Assembly (NCBI GenBank): GCA_938005315.1
Contig: CALLOB010000032.1
Location: forward strand, 1 to 53,261
Reading direction: 5' to 3'
Source of the DNA: an uncultured Phycisphaerae bacterium
Lineage (GTDB): Bacteria; Planctomycetota; Phycisphaerae; UBA1845; PWPN01
Length of the DNA stretch: 53,261 nucleotides
Shown here piece after piece: positions 25,738 to 36,204 of this stretch. Numbering within the stretch: the first letter of the stretch is position 1; each line of letters opens with the position of its first letter. The position numbers were made by a program, and so were the translations under genes. The notes under the pieces were generated by a model. It did not search any database. It had not been told where the DNA came from and worked only from the letters and a program-made list of their open reading frames with translations.

Positions 25738-26220
25738 TCAGTCCACCTGGATATACAGCAGTTCGTCGGTCCGCAGGTCCAGCAGAGCCACGGTGTGCAG
25801 GCCCGCGCGGTGCAGGGCTCCGGGATTGATCAGCCGGGTGCGGCCGATGCGGCGGTCGGTCCGCATGTGGGAATGCCCGCAGAGGACGTAGTCATTCTCG
25901 TTGGACTCCACCGCCCGGCGAAAGCCCCGCTCATGCCCGTGAAAGACCGCCACCCGCCTGTCGTCCAGCAGCAGGTTGAGCGGCCCGGCGGGCCAGGGCA
26001 ACCCCAGGGCATCGAGTTCGGCTCGCCAGGTCGGGTCCGGGTAATCGGTGTTGCCCCAAACGAACCACAGCCGTCGGCCGGCAAACTCCGCCAGCACCTC
26101 CGGTCCGCCGACGTCGCCGCAGTGCACGAAGGCCTCGGCCCCGGCGGCTGCCAGCCGCTCGATGGCTTGGCGGGTGCGAACCACCTGCCCGTGCGTGTCC
26201 GCCAGGATGCCCAGCCTCAT
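25738..26220 (-). CDS. YfcE/MJ0936-type metallophosphoesterase
   Basis: 160 residues, the usual size for YfcE-type phosphodiesterases. Metal-site motifs are in order: ILADTHG (D-x-H, about 5-11), VHCGDVGG (GD), VWGNTDYPD (GN-D), VFHGHERG (H) and LCGHSHMRT (GHxH), followed by INPGAL. These small cytoplasmic enzymes hydrolyse phosphodiesters with Mn2+; the natural substrate is unknown. The ATG at 26220 has AAGGGGG at 7 bases. The frame's 81-codon N-terminal extension overlaps the divergent gene's promoter and is rejected. It is divergent from another metallophosphoesterase, 251 bases apart. Confidence 0.9.
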   Translation of the reverse strand: MRLGILADTHGQVVRTRQAIERLAAAGAEAFVHCGDVGGPEVLAEFAGRRLWFVWGNTDYPDPTWRAELDALGLPWPAGPLNLLLDDRRVAVFHGHERGFRRAVESNENDYVLCGHSHMRTDRRIGRTRLINPGALHRAGLHTVALLDLRTDELLYIQVD

Positions 26221-26337
26221 GAACACCCCCTTTTGGGCCGCCCGGGCCGGCTCTTCAGGACCACGCCGGCGGGGCCTGACCGACTGTGGGTTTTCCTCCG
26301 CAGTCCTCCAGACGGTCCGAGCCGCCTCCCGCGGCGT

Positions 26338-26366
26338 TTGCACGGCGGGCGTCGGGGCCGTAGCAT
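26338..26366 (+). promoter_or_regulatory. Putative promoter of the second metallophosphoesterase/yidC unit
   Basis: TTGCAC (26338-26343), 17-base spacer, TAGCAT (26361-26366). The -35 box equals that proposed at 8140. Leader about 100 bases. Confidence 0.3.
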
Positions 26367-26471
26367 ACTCCGATTCGGCCCGACAGGCCCGCACGGGCCA
26401 TGGGTCTTCGGGGGCGGCCGGCGGCCCGCGCAGGGCCGCGTGCGTGCCAAGTATCGCCTGCAAGGGATCTT

Positions 26472-27233
26472 ATGTTCGCGGTCATCAGCGACATCCACAG
26501 CAACCTCGAGGCTCTGACGGCGGTGTTCGAGGACATCGACGCCCGGGGCATCAAGCGGGTCATCTGTCTGGGGGATGTGGTCGGCTACGGGCCCAACCCC
26601 CGGGAGTGTACCGACCTGATCATCGAGCGCTGCGAGCTGTGCATCTGCGGAAATCACGACCACGCGGTGTTCTACGAGCCGTACAACTTCAATCTCGGGG
26701 CCGAGCGGGCCTGCTACTGGACCCGACAGGTCCTGGAGGACGAGCCGAAGAAGTCGCTGCGGGACCGTCGCTGGGAGTTCCTCGGCAAGCTGCCCGTGCG
26801 GGCCATCCGCGACGACATGGTCTTCGTGCACGGCTCACCCCGTCGACCGGTCAACGAGTATCTTTTCGCCGACGACGTCTACTCCAACCCGCACAAGTTG
26901 ATGGCCAACTTCGAGCGGCTCCAGCAGGTAGCCTGTTTCGTGGGCCACACCCACGTCCCGGGCGTGTTCCTCGACGACCCCTATTTCGAGTCGCCCGACG
27001 AGTTGACCGAGCCGGCGATCTACGAGATCGCCGAGGACGACAAAGTCATCATCAACGTCGGCAGCGTGGGCCAGCCGCGCGACCGCGACCCGCGCACCAG
27101 CTACGCGGTGGTGGATGAGGACCGGGTGGAGTTCGTGCGGCTCGAGTACGACGTCGACAAGGTGGTACACAAGATCCTCAACACGCCGGAACTCGACGAC
27201 TTTCTCGGTCACCGGCTGCTGGAGGGGCGGTGA
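26472..27233 (+). CDS. Calcineurin-like metallophosphoesterase
   Basis: 253 residues. Metal-site motifs: AVISDIHSNLEAL (D-x-H, about 3-15), CLGDVVGYGPNP (GD, about 36-47), CGNHDHA (GNHD), FVHGSPRRP (H) and VGHTHVPGVF (GHTH), then INVGSVGQPRDRDPRTSYA, a standard ending of this bacterial family. The family contains PP1-like protein phosphatases and nucleotide phosphodiesterases; the exact substrate is not predictable. The ATG at 26472 follows AAGGGATCTT. yidC starts 83 bases later on the same strand, so they may be co-transcribed. It is divergent from, and only distantly similar to, the YfcE-type enzyme. Confidence 0.9.
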   Translation: MFAVISDIHSNLEALTAVFEDIDARGIKRVICLGDVVGYGPNPRECTDLIIERCELCICGNHDHAVFYEPYNFNLGAERACYWTRQVLEDEPKKSLRDRRWEFLGKLPVRAIRDDMVFVHGSPRRPVNEYLFADDVYSNPHKLMANFERLQQVACFVGHTHVPGVFLDDPYFESPDELTEPAIYEIAEDDKVIINVGSVGQPRDRDPRTSYAVVDEDRVEFVRLEYDVDKVVHKILNTPELDDFLGHRLLEGR

Positions 27234-27316
27234 CGTCCGGGCTGCCGAAACGCCCGAGCGGCTGCGGGGGGCCCGTGCCGCCGCCCGACGACTTTTCGTC
27301 CTGAAGAGACCCCACG

Positions 27317-29437
27317 ATGCAGGGACGACGCACGATCATAGCGCTGATGGCGGCCATGGCCGCCTTTTACGTGTGGCTGTACGTGTCACACCGGCTGTTC
27401 CCGGAGGCTTTCGCCCCGCCCCGTCCGCCAGCCGAGGCGCAGAGCCGCCCGGAGGCGCTTCCGGCCGGTCCGGAGTCTCCGGGAGACGAAAAGTCGTCTC
27501 TGGCGGCCACGGGCCATGATACCGCCGAGCCGACCGCGTCCTCGACCACGCCTTCATCGGGCGAGGAACTGCGGATCGAGGCCGGCGAGGATTCCGAACC
27601 GGTGATCCTGGGAGGAACCGATCCGCGGGGGCCCTACCCGATGGCGCTGACCGTGCTGTCGCAGGGTGCCACGGTCGGGGAGGCCCGGCTGCGCGATTTC
27701 CACAAGACCGTTGCCCGGACCGAGCCTTACATGATCTGCCGTCCCGTCGAGCATACCGGCGGATCGGGGTCCCTGCAGCGGTTCGACTCCTTCGCCCTAC
27801 CGAAGCTGCGGTTCGAGAACCTCCGCCGGGAAGTCCGGCTGGACGGGGTGCTCTGGCGCAAGGGGCCGGTGACCGCGAACTCGGCCGAGTTCAGCGTCAC
27901 CGTTCTCCAGCCCGACGGCCGCCCGCTGGCCCGGGTGGTGCGGACCTACAGCCTGCCCGAACAGCCGCCCCACCGGAATCGCCGCTTCCAGACCTACGAC
28001 CTGGTGCTGTCCAACCGCGTGGAGAACCTCGGCTCAGAGCCGTTCAGCGTCATCTTGGTGCAGCGCGGACCGGTCGGTTTCCACCGCGAGCAGTCGCGCG
28101 GCGAGGACCGGCGGCTGGTTTCGGCCGTCTGGGAGCGCGGGCAGCCGTCAGGTCCCTCGGCCAGGGGCTACTACCGAACCGACGTGGCCAAGCACGGCCG
28201 GCTGGACCTCGGCCGGGACGACGACGAGCAGCGCATCGCCTGGGTGGCCGACACGAATCAGTACTTCACCTGCATCATGGCCCCGGCGGGCCGCAACGGC
28301 TTCGACGCTCCGGCGCGCTACGAGGCCGCCACCGGCATCACCCTCACCCCGGACGTCGAACCGGGGGACGACCTCACCTTCACCTACACCAGCAAGCCCA
28401 CGCCGGTGGCTCCGGGAGGCTTCGAGGCCTTCGACTTCGAGGTTTACATCGGTCCGAAGTCCAAGCCGACTTTCGACACTCATGAACACTACCGGACGCG
28501 GGATTACTACTACGTGATCCGCGAGACCTTCCCCTTCTGCGCGCCGGCCGCCCTGGTGGGGCTGATGATGCGGCTGCTGCAGCTCTTCCACGGAATCCCG
28601 CCCCACAATTACGGTCTGGCGATCATCTTCCTGGTGCTGGTGGTCAAGGGCATCCTGCATCCGGTGAGCAAGAAGAGCCAGGTGAACATGAGCCGGATGC
28701 AAAAACAGATGTCCGTGCTCCAGCCGAAAATCAAGGCCGCCCAGGAGAAGTACGCCAACGACCGCGTGGCGATGAACAACGCGGTGATGGAGATCTACCG
28801 CGAGGCCGGCGTCAATCCGGCCACGCAGATGCTCAACTGCCTGCCGATGATGCTCCAGATCCCGATCTGGGCGGCACTGTGGTCGGCGCTCAACGCGGCG
28901 GTGGAGATGCGGCACGCGCCGTTCGACGGATGGTGGATCCGCGACCTGACCCAGCCCGACCAGTTCTTCGCCTTTCCCGGCCATCCGATCCACATTCCGC
29001 TGCTCAGCGGCATGATGGGCGGCCCGATCACGGCGCTGAATCTCCTGCCGATCCTGCTGGGCATTTCCCAGATTCTGCAGACCCGGTACATGCCCCGCGG
29101 CAATCCCGAGGCCGCCGCGGCCACCGGCAACCCCGACCAGCTCGAACAGCAGCGCAAGATGATGATGTTCATGAGCGTCTTCTTCATCTTCCTGCTGTAC
29201 AACGCCCCCAGCGGCCTGAACCTCTACATCATGGCCAGCAACATCTTCGGCATCATCGAGCAGTGGCGGATCCGCAAGCACATGGCCGAGCTGGAGGCCC
29301 GCGAGGCCTCGGCCCCGCCCAAGCCCGCCGAGCCCCGGCCGAAGAGCTGGATTCAGCGGCAGTGGGAGAGCCTCCAGAAGGAGGCCGAGGAGGCCAGGCG
29401 GATCCAGAGCCAGCGCAAGTCCCGGCAGCGCACCTGA
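27317..29437 (+). CDS. yidC: Membrane protein insertase YidC
   Basis: 706 residues. An N-terminal anchor helix (about 8-28) and Pro-rich linker precede a large periplasmic beta domain (about 95-395), as in Gram-negative YidC. Next comes the conserved Oxa1 bundle: helix near LVGLMMRLLQLFH, GLAIIFLVLVVKGILHPVSK (Lys sits where E. coli has the groove Arg), the cytoplasmic MQKQMSVLQPKIKAAQEKY hairpin, NPATQMLNCLPMMLQIPIW and YNAPSGLNLYIMASN. A basic cytoplasmic tail ends the protein. It inserts and folds inner-membrane proteins, with or without SecYEG. The length exceeds E. coli's (548) mainly through linkers. The usual rpmH-rnpA neighbours are absent; it follows a metallophosphoesterase. SD weak (GAAGAG). 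Confidence 0.96.
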   Translation: MQGRRTIIALMAAMAAFYVWLYVSHRLFPEAFAPPRPPAEAQSRPEALPAGPESPGDEKSSLAATGHDTAEPTASSTTPSSGEELRIEAGEDSEPVILGGTDPRGPYPMALTVLSQGATVGEARLRDFHKTVARTEPYMICRPVEHTGGSGSLQRFDSFALPKLRFENLRREVRLDGVLWRKGPVTANSAEFSVTVLQPDGRPLARVVRTYSLPEQPPHRNRRFQTYDLVLSNRVENLGSEPFSVILVQRGPVGFHREQSRGEDRRLVSAVWERGQPSGPSARGYYRTDVAKHGRLDLGRDDDEQRIAWVADTNQYFTCIMAPAGRNGFDAPARYEAATGITLTPDVEPGDDLTFTYTSKPTPVAPGGFEAFDFEVYIGPKSKPTFDTHEHYRTRDYYYVIRETFPFCAPAALVGLMMRLLQLFHGIPPHNYGLAIIFLVLVVKGILHPVSKKSQVNMSRMQKQMSVLQPKIKAAQEKYANDRVAMNNAVMEIYREAGVNPATQMLNCLPMMLQIPIWAALWSALNAAVEMRHAPFDGWWIRDLTQPDQFFAFPGHPIHIPLLSGMMGGPITALNLLPILLGISQILQTRYMPRGNPEAAAATGNPDQLEQQRKMMMFMSVFFIFLLYNAPSGLNLYIMASNIFGIIEQWRIRKHMAELEAREASAPPKPAEPRPKSWIQRQWESLQKEAEEARRIQSQRKSRQRT

Positions 29438-29714
29438 GGCCCGAAACCGGTGCTCCGGGCGGCGACACGCTCCCGGCTTCCTGGGTCTGCCGGACCGCCG
29501 AGCCATGATCCCGGGCTCAATAAGGCTGATCCTGACGACCGCGGCCGGGCCGGACACCGGCGGAGCGACACGTCCGACCCCAACCCCCGGCCCTCGCCCT
29601 GAACCGCATCCTCGATGCCGCGGCCTGTTCGGCCCCGGGCCCGCGCGATAGCATGCCCGCAGACGATCCGGCGCGGCGCGCGGCCGCCTCGCCCCGTCCC
29701 CGGACGTGCGGTTG

Positions 29715-31397
29715 ATGATGTATCGAACGATCCTTCGGCATCCCGACGCCGCGGAAACGCCTGCCGGCGGCGGCCCTGGGGCCCGGGCGCGCCGGGCGGC
29801 CTTCCTGCGCCGGCGACTGGCCGGACCGGCGCCGGCCATGCTGGTCGCCGCGATCACCGGCTGGATCGCTTTCGCCGGGGCGATGGGCAACGCCTTTGTC
29901 TACGACGACTGGCCCTTCATCGTCAATCACCCGGCGGTCACCAGGGGCCCGTGGTACCGCGCCTGGTCGGAGCCGACCTGGCCGCGAGGCGTCGGCTCGG
30001 ACAAGATCTACCGGCCGCTGACGACCTTGACCTATCGGCTCAACGTCACCGCCTTCGGCGACACCGCGCCGCAGGCACGGCGCTTCCACGCCGTCAATTT
30101 CGCTCTGCATGCCCTCGCCGCCGCAGGGGTCGCTCTGGCCGCGTGGCGCCTGTCCGGCCGTCCCGGGGCCGCCTGGGTCGCGGGACTCCTGTTCGCGGCC
30201 CACCCGGTCCACACCGAGGCGGTGGTCACCGGCTACGGCCGCAGCGAGCTGCTGGCCGGATGCTTCGGGGCGTGGCTGCTGGCCTCGCGGCTGCGTCCGA
30301 CGCAGATCGGTCGGCCGGAGATATGGCGTCAAATCGTTCAGACCCTTTTGTTTGCGGCCGCGGTCATGAGCAAGGAGAACGCGGTGCTGCTGTGGCCGGC
30401 CCTGGCCGTCATCGACGCCTGGCATTACCGGCGGCTGCCGGCCGGGCAGCGTCCCGGCGTCCGGGCATGGTTCAGCCGGGTCGTCGGCCCGTTGCACGTC
30501 GGCTGTGCGCTGGCCTGCGCGGCGTTCTTCGCCCTGCGCTGCGGCGTGTTCGGCTGGGTGTATACGCTCCCGCCGGAGTCGCTGAGTCCCTGGGCCAGTC
30601 CGATGTCCCACGCCGGGCCGGCCGAACGGGTCTTCACGCCCTTCCGCCTGCTGTGGCTGTCGGCCGAACTGCTGGTGCGGCCGTCCCGGCTGTGCCCGGT
30701 GTGGTCGGTGCCGACGCTGTCTCCGGCGAACCAGGCGGCCCCCGACGTGCTGGCCGGGATGCTGCTGGCGGCGGGCCTGCTGGCCGGCGTCGTCCTGTTA
30801 TGGCGCCGCCGGGCCCTGGAGGGAGCAGTCGTGGCCGGGCTGGGCATCACCCTGAGCCTGCCGCTGCATGCGATCCCCGTGGCTCACTGGCTGTTCGCCG
30901 AGCGATGGCTTTATCTGCCGACGGTTTTCCTGGCCGTGGCGATCGGCTCGGCCGTCGCTCGCGGTGGCATGAGTGCCGCGGTGACCGCCGTGGCCGCCGC
31001 CGTGGCATTGCTGCCGGCCTCCTGGAGCTACGCGGTGGTCTTCCGCGACGACCTGACGTTGCACCAGGAGACGGTCCTGCGCCATCCGGACAGCTTCCAG
31101 GGCAACAAGAACCTCGCCTACATCCTGCTGCTGGAGGACCGCCCTCTCGAGGCCGCCCGGCAGGCGTCGGTGCTGGCCGAGCGGTTCGGCCCGCTTCTGG
31201 AGGTCCACGAAATCCTCGCCCGCTGTCACCTGGCGATGGGCGACCCACGGGAGGCTCTCGAGCACCTCGATTCGGCCATCGGCGGCGACCCGCTGCAGGC
31301 CGTGCGCTTCGCGCCTTACCGGCAGCAGGCCCTGGAGATGATCGCCCGGCAGGTGCCCTCCACGGCGCCCTCCACCACCCCCGGCCAGGTCCCCTGA
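29715..31397 (+). CDS. TMTC-like polytopic membrane protein with TPR tail
   Basis: About 560 residues. The N-terminal half holds [18 protein letters not shown] (about 57-74), then [34 protein letters not shown] and [12 protein letters not shown]. These are characteristic of the TMTC/DUF1736 glycosyltransferase-C-like family, in which the paired Asp residues are catalytic in eukaryotic O-mannosyltransferases. About ten membrane helices are visible. The final 120 residues (from about 440) form TPR-like helices ([41 protein letters not shown]). Start: GTG 29706 or ATG 29715/29718; ATG was preferred, without a clear SD. Bacterial relatives are largely uncharacterised; protein glycosylation at the membrane is a family-based inference. 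Confidence 0.82.
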   Translation: MMYRTILRHPDAAETPAGGGPGARARRAAFLRRRLAGPAPAMLVAAITGWIAFAGAMGNAFVYDDWPFIVNHPAVTRGPWYRAWSEPTWPRGVGSDKIYRPLTTLTYRLNVTAFGDTAPQARRFHAVNFALHALAAAGVALAAWRLSGRPGAAWVAGLLFAAHPVHTEAVVTGYGRSELLAGCFGAWLLASRLRPTQIGRPEIWRQIVQTLLFAAAVMSKENAVLLWPALAVIDAWHYRRLPAGQRPGVRAWFSRVVGPLHVGCALACAAFFALRCGVFGWVYTLPPESLSPWASPMSHAGPAERVFTPFRLLWLSAELLVRPSRLCPVWSVPTLSPANQAAPDVLAGMLLAAGLLAGVVLLWRRRALEGAVVAGLGITLSLPLHAIPVAHWLFAERWLYLPTVFLAVAIGSAVARGGMSAAVTAVAAAVALLPASWSYAVVFRDDLTLHQETVLRHPDSFQGNKNLAYILLLEDRPLEAARQASVLAERFGPLLEVHEILARCHLAMGDPREALEHLDSAIGGDPLQAVRFAPYRQQALEMIARQVPSTAPSTTPGQVP

Positions 31398-31798
31398 ACC
31401 CCACAAGCAGGCTCAGCCCGGCGGTCAGCCCGACGTTTGAGTTGACGGCCGTGGTCCATGGACTCTCCTGTTGGCCCCGAAGAACCCCGTTTCAGGCCGA
31501 ACCAGCCGGTTGCGACCTCCTCGCGGCGGATGGTACAATGCCGCTACGGCTTCGCGAACCACGCGAGCCTCCCGGCCGGGGTCTTCCGGGCGGGGGACCT
31601 GTCTCAGGGCGCGCCGTTCGGCGGTTCATACTCACCGCGAACCGCCGGGACGGACGTCGATGCGGAAAGGGCCGGACCGGCCTGTCGTCGGGCTCAACCG
31701 GCGCAGGCGGCCGGATCACGGGGATCAAGTGCCATGCCCGGCACGGCGGTGCCGGCGTCCGCGGCCATGAGGGTTCCACCGACACGAGGGAAGATGCC
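31398..31798. other. 401-base upstream region of the M4 peptidase gene
   Basis: No gene seen. It holds a good promoter (31511-31540), so the peptidase transcript would carry a leader of about 250 bases. No T-tract terminator follows the TMTC-like gene. Confidence 0.6.
31511..31540 (+). promoter_or_regulatory. Sigma70-type promoter with extended -10, M4 peptidase gene
   Basis: TTGCGA (31511-31516), 18-base spacer, TGG-TACAAT (-10 at 31535-31540, 5 of 6, with a TGn extension). Predicted start near 31547. Confidence 0.5.
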
Positions 31799-34700
31799 AT
31801 GTTCACGTGGTCAGCACACCATGGACGGCGAGTGTTCCGGCCGATGCTGGCGGTTCTGCTGCTGGGCCTTGCCGGCCCGGCAGTCGCCCAGGAGGTGTCG
31901 GAGGTCACGGTCATCGACCGGTCGGAGCTCACCGGCCTGGCCACGTTCGTCACGGTCGCGCCGCCGGCCGGGGGTCAGGTCGTCGCGGCCGCGGGAGAAC
32001 CGGCAGATTTCCTGCGGGCTCACGGATCCCTCTTGGGCGTCAGTGCCCCGGAGGCCCAGCTCGTGGAGGTCCGTTCTGAGACCGACAAACTCGGTCAGAC
32101 GCACGTGACCTATCGGCAGATTCATCAGGGCGTGCCCGTATTCGGCGGCACGCTGAAGCTGCACAGCAACTCCGCGGGAGCGACGGTTGCGGCCAACGGC
32201 ACGTTCTTTCCCGTGCCTGACAGGCTCTCGACCGTGCCGGAACTCAGCGAGGCAGACGCCCAGGCCATGGCCGCTGCGCAGCTGGAGCCCTGCAACCCGG
32301 AGGTGGAGCGGTCCGAGCTGGTGATCGTCGACCCGGGCTGGTACGGGGACCCGCCGCAGGGCGCCCGCCTGGCCTGGTACGTGATCCTGCGCGACAGCAA
32401 CGCCGGCGTGCGCGAGGCGTTCTTCATCGACGCCCACGACGCAACCGTGATCGACCGCTGGAGCATGATTCACCGGGCCCGCAATCGCCGCGTCCACGAT
32501 GCCCAGGGAGGCGACTCGATCCCCGGCGCGCTGCGCCGCACCGAAGGCCAGCCTGCCGGAACGGGATACCACCCCGACGTGGACCGCGCCTACGACTACG
32601 CCGGGGACGTCTACGACTACTACTACCGGGCCTTCGGACGCGACGGCATCGACGGCGCGGGCATGGCCCTGGTGGTGGTGGCCAACTGGAACTACCCCGG
32701 CTTCTGCCCCAACGCCTTCTGGGACGGGCAGGAGATGGTCTTCTGCGCGAACATGGTCTCCGACGACGTCATGGCCCACGAGCTGACCCACGGCGTCACC
32801 GAGCACAGCGCCGACCTGATCTACCAGAACCAGCCCGGCCAGCTCAACGAGGCCATGTCGGACATCTTCGGCGAGCTGGTGGACCTGTTCAACGGCAACG
32901 CCGCCTTTGTCGGACCGCCGGGGGGCACGCCCTGGCCGACCCATCCCACCGGCCCGGGGACCGACGCCCCCAACAACCCGCGCAGCCGCTGCAGCGGCGC
33001 AACCGGATCGGCTGACGGCGTCCGCTGGCTCTTGGGCGAGAACATCAGCGCCGGCGGTCTGGTCGGGGCCAGCCGCGACATGTGGGACCCGACCTGTTTC
33101 GGCGACCCCGACCGGGCCAACAGCCCGCTGCAGACCTGCAGCTTCTCTGACAACGGCGGCGTGCATTCCGGCAGCGGCATCCCCAACCACGCCTTCGCCA
33201 TCATGACTGACGGCAAGACGTTCAACGGCCAGACCGTCACCGGCATCGGCCCGATCAAGGCCGGCGCGGTGTGGTATCGGGCCCTGACCGTCTATTTCAC
33301 GGAAACCACCGACTTCAAGGCGGCGTACACTGCCCTGAACCGGGCCGCCCAGGACCTCATCGGCCAGGTTCCGCCCGATCCGCGCACCGGGGGGCCGTCC
33401 GGCTCGACGTTCACCGCCGCTGACGCCGAACAGGTCGAAAAAGCCCTGAAGGCGGTGGAAATGGACCGGGCCGGCCGGTGCGGCGCGGGCATGGACGCTC
33501 AACCGGCGATCACCTGCCCGGGATACAGGAGGTTGTTCCTGGACGACATGGAATCCGGCGCGCCGGGCTGGCAGCAGACCGCGGGCTGGGTCCTGACCGA
33601 CACGCTGCCGTCCGGACGAACGGGCACCGCCTGGGCCTGCAGGACGCCGGAAGTCGAGTGCAGCGGCTCGACCAACCAGACCGGCCTGCTGCAGCTGACC
33701 AGCCCGGCATTCACCGTCCCGGCCGACTCCCGGGAACCTGGGGTGCTGTTCACTCACTACTTCGCCAGCGAGCTGGGCTGGGACGGCGGCAACCTCAGTC
33801 TCAAGGTCAACAACGGTAACTGGACCCTGATCCCCGCCGGCCGCATCCGGCACAACAGCTACAACACCCCGGCCCTGATCTCGAGTTCCAACACCAACCC
33901 CCTCCGCGGACAGCCCGCCTGGAGCGGCATCATGGGCGGCTGGGGCGAGTCGCTGGTCGATCTGACCGGCCTGGCCGGTCCCGGCGACGTCGTCCGCGTG
34001 AGGTTCAACTTCGGAAGGGACTTCTGCGGGGAAGCCGGTTCCTGGTACGTCGATGACTTCCGCATCTTCGACTGCGCCGGCGGCAAGCCGGTGGCGATGG
34101 ACTCCGCCGTGCAGATGCTGCTGTGGGATCCCCCGCTGAACATCGAGCTGCAGGCCGTCGATGACGGGTTACCGAACCCGCCCGGCATGCTGACCGCGAC
34201 GGTCCTCACCCTTCCGGCCCACGGCACGCTCACCGACGCGGCGACCATGCAGGTCATCTCCTCGCCCAACCACGTCCTGGCGGCCAACGGCCGGCGGGTG
34301 ATCTATTCCCAGACCAGCGACGTCTTCTTCGGCACCGACACCTTCACCTTCAAGGTCGATGACGGCGGCACGCCGCCGGACGGCGGGGACTCCGACCCGG
34401 CGACGGTCACCGTGCGGATCAAGGGGCCCGAGATCACCCCCGCACCGGCGGTGCTCAGCCCCGCCGCGGACTGGTACACCGACGCCCCGCCGGAGACGCT
34501 CGCCGTCAGGAACACCGGTGGCGGCCTGCTGAGATGCACCATCTCGAACCAGCCGCCGTGGCTGGGCATCGATCCGCCAGGCTTCAACCTGAACCCGGGA
34601 GACACCGTCGATCTGGACGTGACCTACCAGACGGCCGGGCTGAACCCCGGGGCGTACGCCGGCACGATCACGATATCCTCAGATAGTGCCGAAAATTCGC

Positions 34701-36073
34701 CCCGGACCGTGCCGGTCAGCCTCACCGTCGTGCCGCCCGCCATGGCCACCGACGTCAGCGAGATCATCCATTCCACGGACATGGAAACCGACGCCGAGCC
34801 GAGGACGTTTGTGTTGACCAACCTCGGCCACGGGCCGGTGCCCTTCACCGTGAGTGACGATGCCGACTGGCTCACCGTCGGTCCCGACGCCGGCACCGCC
34901 CTGCCTGCCCAACCGGTGCCCCTGACCGTCAGCTTCGCCACCGCGTCCCTGGACCCCGGGCGTTACACCGCCCGGATCCGACTCGACGCCCCCCTGGCCG
35001 GCAACAGCCCGCTGATCGTCACCGTGCGGCTGAAGGTCCGCGGCCCCGAGATCGCCGCGACGCCGCCGATGCTCAACCCCACGGTCGCCTGGCAGGGATT
35101 GACTCCCGACTCCCAGACTTTCACCGTCCGCAACTCCGGCCTGGGCGTGTTGAACTACACCATCACCGCTCCGGCCCTGCCCTGGGTCAGCCTATCGCCG
35201 ACCGCCGGGAGCTCCACCGGCGAGGAAGACACCATCACCGTCTCCTATGACACCCGCAACCTGGCCGCCGGGCTCTACCATGTGCCCCTGCGAATCACGG
35301 CCCCGCTGGCCGACCCGCCCGAAGCCGCGGTCCACGTCTACCTGATGGTCGGCAAGGGCACGCCGCCGCCGGACACCGACGGCGACACCGTGCTGGACGC
35401 CTTCGACATCTGTCCCAACCACCCCGACCCGCTCCAGGCCGACGGGGACCAGGACGGATTCGGCGACGCCTGCGACAACTGCCCCGGCGCCGCCAACCCC
35501 GACCAGAAGGACGCCGACCGCGACGGCGTCGGTGATGCCTGCGACAACTGCAGGTTCCGGGGCAACGCCTCCCAGCTCGATACCGACCGTGATGGTGTCG
35601 GCAACGCCTGTGACAACTGCCCGGCGGTTGCCAATCCCGACCAGAAGGACGCCGATCGCGACGGCATCGGCGACGCCTGCGACAACTGCCCGGCCGTCGC
35701 CAACCCCGACCAGAAGGATGCGGACCGCGACGGCCTGGGCGACGCCTGCGACCCGATGTTTCAGCCGCCCGCCGGAAACCAGAACCCGCCTCCGGGCGGC
35801 GACCTGACACCGCCGCCGGCAGGTGATCAGGACGTACCGCCGGCCGGCGGCGACAACAGTCCTCCGCCGGCGGACGGGAACAACCCCCCGCCCTCCGACG
35901 GCAACAACCCCCCGCCCGGCGGCGACTCGGACGCCGGCCGCGACCAGCCCCCGGACGCCGGGGCTTCGCCGCCGGTCGCACCGCCGATCTGCGGCGGCAC
36001 CCTGGCCGAGTCGCTCGCCCTGAGTCTTCTGGGCCTTCTGGGTCTGCAGGCGACCCGGCGGCGGTGGCGCTGA
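31799..36073 (+). CDS. Giant exported M4 (thermolysin-family) metallopeptidase with Ig-like repeats, TSP3 repeats and C-terminal anchor
   Basis: 1424 residues. Signal peptide (1 to about 30, AVA-QEV), FTP/PepSY propeptide (about 35-220), then an M4 domain with H327-ELT-H331, third zinc ligand E351 in [10 protein letters not shown], and catalytic His456 in [14 protein letters not shown]. All essential residues are present, so it should be active. Downstream: a jelly-roll-like domain (about 575-760), a cadherin/Ig-like segment, three BACON-like repeats ([39 protein letters not shown]), thrombospondin type-3 calcium repeats (about 1192-1320), a Pro/Asn/Gly-rich spacer, and a tail of ICGG, a hydrophobic helix and RRRWR. 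The tail looks like a sorting or anchoring signal but is not PEP-CTERM. The ATG at 31799 has GAGGGAAG 6 bases upstream. Confidence 0.92.
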   Translation: MFTWSAHHGRRVFRPMLAVLLLGLAGPAVAQEVSEVTVIDRSELTGLATFVTVAPPAGGQVVAAAGEPADFLRAHGSLLGVSAPEAQLVEVRSETDKLGQTHVTYRQIHQGVPVFGGTLKLHSNSAGATVAANGTFFPVPDRLSTVPELSEADAQAMAAAQLEPCNPEVERSELVIVDPGWYGDPPQGARLAWYVILRDSNAGVREAFFIDAHDATVIDRWSMIHRARNRRVHDAQGGDSIPGALRRTEGQPAGTGYHPDVDRAYDYAGDVYDYYYRAFGRDGIDGAGMALVVVANWNYPGFCPNAFWDGQEMVFCANMVSDDVMAHELTHGVTEHSADLIYQNQPGQLNEAMSDIFGELVDLFNGNAAFVGPPGGTPWPTHPTGPGTDAPNNPRSRCSGATGSADGVRWLLGENISAGGLVGASRDMWDPTCFGDPDRANSPLQTCSFSDNGGVHSGSGIPNHAFAIMTDGKTFNGQTVTGIGPIKAGAVWYRALTVYFTETTDFKAAYTALNRAAQDLIGQVPPDPRTGGPSGSTFTAADAEQVEKALKAVEMDRAGRCGAGMDAQPAITCPGYRRLFLDDMESGAPGWQQTAGWVLTDTLPSGRTGTAWACRTPEVECSGSTNQTGLLQLTSPAFTVPADSREPGVLFTHYFASELGWDGGNLSLKVNNGNWTLIPAGRIRHNSYNTPALISSSNTNPLRGQPAWSGIMGGWGESLVDLTGLAGPGDVVRVRFNFGRDFCGEAGSWYVDDFRIFDCAGGKPVAMDSAVQMLLWDPPLNIELQAVDDGLPNPPGMLTATVLTLPAHGTLTDAATMQVISSPNHVLAANGRRVIYSQTSDVFFGTDTFTFKVDDGGTPPDGGDSDPATVTVRIKGPEITPAPAVLSPAADWYTDAPPETLAVRNTGGGLLRCTISNQPPWLGIDPPGFNLNPGDTVDLDVTYQTAGLNPGAYAGTITISSDSAENSPRTVPVSLTVVPPAMATDVSEIIHSTDMETDAEPRTFVLTNLGHGPVPFTVSDDADWLTVGPDAGTALPAQPVPLTVSFATASLDPGRYTARIRLDAPLAGNSPLIVTVRLKVRGPEIAATPPMLNPTVAWQGLTPDSQTFTVRNSGLGVLNYTITAPALPWVSLSPTAGSSTGEEDTITVSYDTRNLAAGLYHVPLRITAPLADPPEAAVHVYLMVGKGTPPPDTDGDTVLDAFDICPNHPDPLQADGDQDGFGDACDNCPGAANPDQKDADRDGVGDACDNCRFRGNASQLDTDRDGVGNACDNCPAVANPDQKDADRDGIGDACDNCPAVANPDQKDADRDGLGDACDPMFQPPAGNQNPPPGGDLTPPPAGDQDVPPAGGDNSPPPADGNNPPPSDGNNPPPGGDSDAGRDQPPDAGASPPVAPPICGGTLAESLALSLLGLLGLQATRRRWR
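35372..35760 (+). repeat. Thrombospondin type-3-like coding repeats
   Basis: Five tandem units with D-x-D-x-DG-x-G(D/N)ACDNCP, separated by [12 protein letters not shown]-type linkers. Two units are nearly identical at DNA level, a site prone to unequal recombination. The repeats bind Ca2+ and form a rigid stalk in known proteins. Confidence 0.85.
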
Positions 36074-36204
36074 ACCGGGCCTGTGCACGATGAAGTCGAG
36101 CGGGGTAAGGCCGGGGATGACCGGCGATTTCGTGCCGCCGGGTCCGGGAGCGGGGATGAAGGAGACCGGCGCCGCGCGGTGCGGTTCCGGTCGCGGATCG
36201 CGTC

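Noticed and set aside
29615-31798. Plus-strand extension of the M4 peptidase frame upstream of its signal peptide
   Set aside because: It overlaps the TMTC-like gene in another frame. The ATG at 31799 with SD and signal peptide is the evident start.
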